Shown: positions 38,446 through 64,000 of the stretch, in pieces | Position numbering within the stretch: position 1 is the stretch's first letter | Layout: every line of letters starts with the position of its first letter | Origin: Lates calcarifer | Lineage: Eukaryota > Chordata > Actinopteri > Centropomidae | Direction of reading: 5' to 3' | Assembly: GCF_001640805.2 (NCBI RefSeq) | Contig: NC_066848.1 | Span: forward strand, 25,124,144 to 25,188,143 | DNA: 64,000 bases | Made by a program: the position numbers and the translations under genes | Notes under the pieces: model-generated | Told to the model about the DNA's origin: nothing | Databases searched by the model: none | What the model saw: only the letters and a program-made list of their open reading frames with translations

Positions 38446-41249
38446 GTACCCTTTATGGTCAGTATTGCTTCTTCTCTTAAATGTCACTTTATAACACACA
38501 GCTGCCCACACAGTCAGCAAATATTACATTTTCTAGACTGTAATATTAACCCTACAGTTAGATCAAGGGTTAGGGTCTTAACTGTACAGTGTTAAAACAT
38601 GATGCTGTTAAACCTGTCCAGTCCAAGGTTGCTGGTGTTTACTGCTGGTGATTTACCTTGGTTACTCAAATGCCCAAAAGTCAGCAAAGACGCATTAGTT
38701 ACTCTGACCATTACTGAAAAGAAACAATGGTAAAAACCTTGTCAACGTAGTGCACAGCAGTAGGAACTACTACACTGGTGACGTTACATCTGATGCTGGA
38801 GTTTTGAAGATTGCGTGAAGTAGGAAGAGCAGTTTCTGTTGAGGTACTGTGTTACAGCATGTATTGATTTCAGAATATGGCATCATTAATTATGTTTGAA
38901 GCCTCACTTTGGGCATACAGCTCATTTGGATACAGACACACCCCAAATACCATATATGGTCAACTACCTCCCTTCTTCTAGTAGTTGCGTGTTGAGACAT
39001 GCAAGAAAAATAAAGAAAAAAAATCACATACAGGAAGATTAAGATAAGATAAAATCCAAATAAAAATGCATGTCTTCAGAAAAGATAGTTAACATTTACT
39101 GCATTATTACATTGTTGAGAGTTGAGTGTGTCTGTGATTTACTCACTGTTATACCTGCGACCCACTAGGCTTTTTTTGGTCCACAAAGTCAGCAGGGATA
39201 CTAAATGTAGGAACATCTTCAAACACAAGAAGAAATGAATGCATAGAAATGAATGTTTACATGGTTTGATCTTAAAACTGTGCATACTTATGTCCCCATT
39301 GTGTTTTAGTAGAGGAGGTTGTGGCAGTATTGTGTTGGTGATATATGCAAATTCAGAAAACATCTTCACCAATTCACAACACTGCACAGGGGTATTACTG
39401 GTATATAATATATGATGCATATTTTTGTGAGTGAGGGAAAGCTTAGGAACAGTTCAGTAGTAAATGACAGAATAGCTGATCTTATCTTTAGCCTCTCTCT
39501 CTAGATGGAGAAAAATAAAATATGCCATGGGTTCCCAAATGTTTAGCTCTGATGCTGAACTGTTTCTCATCCCAAATTAAGATGTTTCCTCTCTCTAGGA
39601 AGATGAGAGTATGTGTTCCAGGGAAGCAGGGTAAGCAGGTAGATAATAGATAATAAGATGCAGGTGGGGACAGACCAGGTGACTGCAGAATTGATTGGGG
39701 AAGTGGGAACAGGTGAGAAGATGAAAACAGATGAAAACACTACATGCACACACACGTGCACACACACACACACACACACATGCACACACTCGCACACACA
39801 GGAGGACTGGAAGTAAAACGACAATAGACACATCAAGTCATTTCAAAATAAAACAGGAAATGACACAAAGTCCAGGGAGTCTCAGTGGGGCAGATCATGA
39901 CATTTCCAGTCAATCTGTTTCACATCCCTGAGTTGACGCTCTCTAAGTTCTGCAACCTATGTCTGGGGCATAATATGGATGTTAGGTAGACAGTTAAACC
40001 AGCTGAAAACATAACAGGGCTTTCCTCTCCTACTACAATACCTACACTACCTGCACACTGCTTCTGAGAGCAAACATAACATCTTACAGGTGCAACACAT
40101 AGGAGCACTGGCCTGAATATGTGTTTAGAACTTAGTAACTTGAATGGACAACAAAGCAGCACCCTCATACTATTAACTATGCAACATACCTCAACCAGGA
40201 AATGAGCACCACTACCTCATGAGCAAAGCAACAATTTGAGTTGGAACATTATAGATCAGAGTTTATTAGTGATGGGAAAGGTTGACTTCATATCTTTCAG
40301 TTCCTCCACCATCTGATGCTTCAGTTAACCTGTATCTCTGTAGCTGGTGCCAGAGTTTAACAGAAAGACCCAGACATTGTCTTTGTATTCTCTGAGCACT
40401 CAGCAGTTGCATACAATTGGTCCGATGGTGAGCTGGTAACTCAGTCTTATTTCAGCAATTTAGATCCCTCAGAAAAGATAAGCAGACTCAGACTGAATTT
40501 GCTAGAGATTTAACAACTAATTGTAATAACTGGTGTAATAACTGCCTCACTGGTTGATATTTGAAGGACATGCAAAAACAAATTTTACTTGTTTACTTGT
40601 ATTATTCAAAGTAGTCTCAAAAATATAAATAAAAATAAAGACAGAGTGTGTGGTATTTTGGAGGCTGCTTTTATTTTGACAGACAAGTCTTATGTTGGGG
40701 AAAGCCATAGTTCTCGGTATGGTGGCTTTACAGAGAATAGTGTTTGTGCTCATTTCAGTAAGTTGTCACTGGAGGGAACAGAAGCATATTGCTTTTGTAA
40801 GTGTCACTGGAGAAATAAGCATCCAGTGTTGAGAGCCAAGTCTGAACTGAAAAGTGATCATCACCTGGCTGCTGCATCTGTGTGGTCAGTGTCACACACA
40901 TACTAATACTAAGCCCATAGTTAATGAGACGGACTTGGACAGTGTGGCCCCTGCTTTTTGGGAAGACCACTCACCCTCTTTAGCAGTAGAGGCAATTGAC
41001 TAAGATAATGCCTCATATGTTATGAGGCATCACTTGTGGGGAGTAAGATAGAATTACCTTGAAAACAGTTTAAAACATACAGGAAAACTGGATTCATTTA
41101 TCGTGGACTGATTGTTCCTGCCCTAAAAATTCACTTCAGGGACAGATTGTTTTTTAATGTGCCAACACTGACTAGCAGTGACCCTGTAAAAGAGTAGAGA
41201 GATGACTCGACACACAAGGCTCTTCTCATTTATGTCCAGAGGAGGAGAG
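38446..41249. other. Intergenic, kcnk18 to slc18a2, first part
   Basis: No gene recognised. Holds a CA microsatellite at 39748-39800. The plus-strand frame at 40589-40906 shows no domain I can name. The rest is AT-rich unique-looking sequence. Confidence 0.5.
39748..39800. repeat. Imperfect (CA)n microsatellite
   Basis: CA run broken by CGTG, TG and CG variants. Confidence 0.9.
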
Positions 41250-41789
41250 TGCAGCCCATGGATACTTCCTCCACAGTGTGCAAATTGGTGAGAGAATGGA
41301 TTCCTCTGGGGTACTGTTCTATGGAGGATGAAATTATCCAAATAATTGTGCCATCTAAAACCCACTGATGGTGTTGCAGGACACTTATTTGTAAGAAAAA
41401 CATTGTTTGAGTTCTGCTTTATTTTTAGTAGGCCCATTTGAAAAAATATATTTAAACATTTATTAAAACCTGCCATACTTTCCAGCTGCCAGGGAAGCAT
41501 AACCAGGCATTAAAGCCTTCCCCTCTGTGCCATTTTCTAGTTGCTGACCACCCATTTAAAGACCTGATTGTTGACTGTGTTGGTCCCCTGCCTCACTCAA
41601 AAGCTGGTAATACTTTCTTCCCCACAGTTATGAGTCACCCATCATCCGGCTGTGTATCCCCTCACTTCACCACAAAGTCAGTGGTAATAGCTTTGACACA
41701 GTTTATGTCTGTTTTTGGTATCCCAGAGGTTATTCAGACAGATCAAAGGTAGAACTTTTCCTCTAAAATGTTTGCAGGAGGTCACTAGC
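41250..41789 (+). mobile_element. Ty3/Gypsy-type LTR retrotransposon fragment, integrase region, degenerate
   Basis: Decayed pol remnant read in shifting plus-strand frames: EIIQIIVPSK and AGHLFVRKT (the region before the zinc finger), TFIKTCHTFQLPGK (Cys half of the H2C2 integrase finger, second Cys changed to Phe), DLIVDCVGPLPHSKAG (first catalytic Asp block) and FGIPEVIQTDQ (second catalytic Asp block) followed by an in-frame stop at 41749-41751. No LTRs, gag or RT nearby. It ends where the SINE-like repeat at 41790 begins. Clearly inactive. Confidence 0.8.
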
Positions 41790-42108
41790 AGTCATGGTGG
41801 TGCAGTTGTTAGTTCTGTCACTTCACAGCAAGAAGGTTCTGGGTTCAAACTCCAGTTCGCAGAGGGCTTTTCTCTGGAGAGTTTGCATGTTCTCTCTGGT
41901 ACTCTGGCTTTCTCCCACAGTCCAAACACATGCAGGTTAACTGGACTCTAAGTTGTCTGTTGGTGTGAATGTGAGTGTGACTGGTTGTTTGTCCTCTGTA
42001 TGTCAGCCCTGTGACAGACTGGTGATCTGACCTGGGTGTACTCTCAGCTGACACTGGGTGAAAAGTGAAGCGAGAGGAAATGTGTTGGTGTTGACATCTT
42101 ATCTTAAC
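41790..42108 (+). repeat. SINE-like teleost interspersed repeat
   Basis: Recognisable member of a very common fish family: GGTGGTGCAGTTGTTAG, then AGCAAGAAGGTTCTGGGTTC with a box B-like GGGTTCAAACTCC, then GAGTTTGCATGTTCTC, CTCCCACAGTCCAAACACATG, AGCCCTGTGACAGACTGG and a 3' part ending near GAAAAGTGAAG. Nearly full length. Confidence 0.8.
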
Positions 42109-44204
42109 CACATTCCTTTGGAAGGAATGATTGTCAATGAAGGTTATGACTGATGACATTATCATCCTATTTGATACATTACCATTTTATTTATTTAGAG
42201 GCATATTGAACTAGTTATGCTATCAAGGTGTTCTGAACTCACATTTTGTTACATAACATTATGTGAGAATAAATCAGACGGTTGAATAATTGTGGACTAG
42301 GTCAGTGAAAGCCCTGTTGCAGTAGTGTTAAGAGAGCACAAGATGGTGCTGCTGTAAAACCATGAGGAAGTCAGAGAGACGAGACTCACAGTTGCTGCCA
42401 GACTCTGTGTCTAGTAAATCCACTGGCAGGTTTTTCATGTTTGTTAGAAGGTTTCCCTTTGTCTCTTCCAACTTCAAATTCACATCCACTTTACTGGCAG
42501 AGGAAGGATATGCAGACTGTTTGCTATGTTTTTTCCCATGTAATTTTGTCATTTTCTTGGCACTAAGAGCCATGAAAAGAGCCAAGAGCCAACCCAAAAC
42601 TGAAAATTTATAGTGAGGATGAAAAAGAGCAAAGAAGAATAGCCCTAAATACTTTTTTTAAACCCTTCATCATCTCTTAATCTATGCCAACACACCCCAG
42701 TATCCCTTAAATCAATTTAATGTATACCTTAATTTTCCCTCACTTCGCAAACTTATGGAAAATACCACTGCAATGGGTCAATTGACAAACCCACAGAGAA
42801 TAACCACCCAACCCCAGCGATATAACCTGCCTGAACTCACTATTCTGGGTTTCCTGCCCCAACTGGACTGTTCTGGGTCACTCTCACCACCCTCATCAAC
42901 CTCACCATCAACCTCTCAAAGCACAAGTATTAAGGCCAGACATGTTAATTAAAAGTGTTCAATGCATGCATGAACAAATCTTTAACCTCGCCTTGAAACT
43001 GAACTGAATCTCTGAACTTTACCGTTGTGGTCAAACAAATCAATAGTTTTTAGCAGTGGACTTCCACTCTGTGGGGACTCCATGGTGTACAGCACATTAC
43101 TTCCAGGTTAAACAAAAGCCTGGTGAAATCACAGAAACTACAGGTATGATGCAATACATCAATACATGGCTGCTATATAAGCCTAGTAACAGCAAAACAT
43201 CACAACTGACCTTACTGAACTGAAGCCAGACACTGTCATGACAGATGCTGTGCTCTCCCACATGTAGGTACTGATGTATTTGATGCAGCTTAGGAAAAAT
43301 GAATGCTGCTGACTGAGAATCTCTGAACAGAAATTAAAAAAAAATAATAATAATTAAATTAGTGAGGTGATCCACAGTTCCCATCTTTGGTGTTACTGCC
43401 TTACTTCAACACACCAAAAATGATTAGACCATGAATGAGGCCATATCACGCTGGTTTTGAATACAGGATGTGCTTGTCAGTGTGCCACAATATTTACTGT
43501 AAAAGCAGGACACTAGACTGTTTAAACGTGATCTGTTTTCATTCTAACTTTTACTTAAGTAGTAGCAATACTGACATCTGTGAGGCCACTTACACTCTGA
43601 CTCACTGTTTCATCATGGTCTTCATCATCTTTCCATGCAAGTGCTATACCACAGATTGCCCAGCAGATTTCACCACTACACCACTACAGGTAAATGAACA
43701 CCAGTGAGGAGTGGAACATAATCTATCAATAAGATCTCTATCCAACCTCTTCAATTACTTTCATTGAAAGTATTGATTAGGCTTTGCATTTCTTTTCATT
43801 TCATTTCATTTATGAAACTCCACAAAACATATTTTCTTATATTTCTAGTTTTATTTCAGCTACATTTTTATGACAGATTATGAATAACTGGTTGAACAGC
43901 TTTATTTTCCTATCAAATATCAATAAGCAATGAGGTATCAGATGTGCCTGTTGTAATCTCATTAATGCTGATGAAGCAGTGTGAAACCTCAGACCACCAG
44001 GCAGGTGGTACATCATGGACTAATACCTCTGGTAATCTCCAGCAGAGTGGCTGTACATCCAAAGATGGCATCAGGTCAGAATTGATCTTTGCATCATCAT
44101 TACAGCCCAGATCTAGGTTTGGTGCGTGCTGTCTCTAATATTTTCTGGTTCTGGTTTGAATGTTTGAAGGCAGGTCTGACAGGGACCCACTCATACAGGC
44201 TGAA
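42109..44204. other. Intergenic, upstream of slc18a2
   Basis: No gene recognised. A TATATAAG word sits near 43174, about 1 kb from the likely slc18a2 start, with no other promoter evidence. Small open frames carry no domains. Confidence 0.5.
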
Positions 44205-44212
44205 TGACGTCA
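44205..44212 (+). promoter_or_regulatory. slc18a2: Perfect CRE (TGACGTCA) at the slc18a2 5' end
   Basis: Full palindromic cAMP response element 79 bases before the inferred exon 1 donor and 275 bases before the ATG. CREB/ATF binding is known for this consensus. Its use here is inferred from position, which fits a core promoter site. No TATA box seen nearby. Confidence 0.6.
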
Positions 44213-44224
44213 GCAGCGGGTCCA

Positions 44225-44290
44225 GTCAGTAGAAAGACAGCATCCCCTCCTCCCATCTCTGCTGCTGCTGCTGGCCCTTGTGCATCTAAG
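44225..44290 (+). other. slc18a2: Probable slc18a2 5' non-coding exon (exon 1)
   Basis: Ends in CTAAG|GTAAGA at 44290/44291 and is followed by a 141-base intron with a strong acceptor CCCCTCTCCAG at 44431. Human SLC18A2 also starts with a non-coding exon. The 5' boundary is only a guess and transcript data are lacking. Confidence 0.5.
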
Positions 44291-44486
44291 GTAAGATTTC
44301 CACACTGCAGCGGTCACTGCTGCACACATTCTGAGCACTTTGTTCATTCTTTTCAACTAAACAACTGTTTCATATTGACTGGTAGAATTTTCAAAGTTAC
44401 TGACCCATCAATGCCACTCACCCCTCTCCAGGAGGACCTGACATCCGTCTGTTTTCCACTGTCTTGCTCTTTTCGGGACTAACGCC

Positions 44487-63610
<19,124 letters not shown>

Positions 63611-64000
63611 GTAAGACTCAATACACACTTAAACACAATCAACCACATCCTGCATGAGCACACAGAAGCCCTGAAGGGGAAGGTCAAAAACACCATTTTA
63701 AGAATTGTCTAGTAATAGTTTGGACGGAGAAGTAGTTTTTGGATAGATAATAAGATGTGTAACACCCAGCTCTATTTTTTTTTCTTGTATTGCTGTTAAA
63801 TAGGAATGACATTGCTCTGACAGGTGGTTCCATAAAGCCTGAATCCCAAAATCATATGCAGTAAATACCACATCCATGTCAAAACTATGGTGGCTGAGAG
63901 AGCTCAACACATTGCAACTTAAGAAAACACACATAAATAGACAGAAAACAAGCAAATTAAGAAAACATCTTCATCAATTTGACAACACATGCTCTGCAAA
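63611..64000 (+). other. slc18a2: slc18a2 intron continuing past the window
   Basis: Starts at a GTAAGA donor. An open frame runs on to 63712, but it shows no match to the expected acidic VMAT2 tail, so it is read as intron. Confidence 0.75.

Noticed and set aside
41123..41500. 125-codon minus-strand frame
   Set aside because: Overlaps the Gypsy remnant, which reads sensibly on the plus strand; the minus frame has no domain.
63611..63712. Continuation of the slc18a2 reading frame after 63610 as the real C-terminus
   Set aside because: A consensus GTAAGA donor sits at the point where the human protein continues with a different conserved tail, and the extension shows no similarity to it.

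Overview
This is a vertebrate nuclear window, almost certainly from a teleost and probably a percomorph. The exons have canonical GT/AG introns, the proteins align residue for residue with vertebrate families, and the introns carry typical fish repeats: Tc1-like transposons, a tRNA-derived SINE, non-LTR fragments, a Ty3/Gypsy fragment and long TG/CA tracts. Identifications rest on recalled protein families and on reading frames and splice sites; no search was run.

Three protein genes were found. (1) vax1, minus strand, 3 coding exons between 9384 and 3298: a 315-residue homeodomain transcription factor of the ventral forebrain and optic stalk. (2) kcnk18 (TRESK two-pore K+ channel), plus strand, 3 coding exons between 32291 and 38060: 412 residues, or 403 from the second ATG. 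(3) slc18a2 (VMAT2, vesicular monoamine transporter), plus strand, 14 coding exons between 44487 and 63610, with an inferred 5' non-coding exon ending at 44290. It is cut by the right edge, so about 30 C-terminal residues are missing. The order vax1-kcnk18-slc18a2 matches human 10q25-q26, so this is a conserved vertebrate synteny block. The three genes do not form a pathway; they are neighbours by ancestry.

Layout: 1-3297, gene-poor sequence downstream of vax1; 3298-9384, vax1; 9385-11120, vax1 upstream flank with a candidate conserved enhancer; 11121-32160, a 21 kb intergenic region rich in decayed transposons (Tc1 copy A, LINE RT fragment, second Tc1-like fragment, SINE); 32161-38445, kcnk18; 38446-44200, intergenic with a degenerate Ty3/Gypsy integrase and a SINE-like repeat; 44205-64000, slc18a2 with Tc1 copies B and C in introns.

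I found no CRISPR array, tRNA, rRNA or operon, and no convincing undescribed multi-gene system. The observations most worth checking are a (TG)42 tract ending 28 bases before an slc18a2 splice acceptor, a (TG)20 tract directly after the kcnk18 exon 2 donor, the lack of a visible TRESK calcineurin PQIIIS-type motif, a perfect CRE at the slc18a2 5' end, an overlapping upstream ORF on kcnk18, and a mixed indel pattern among the three Tc1 copies.
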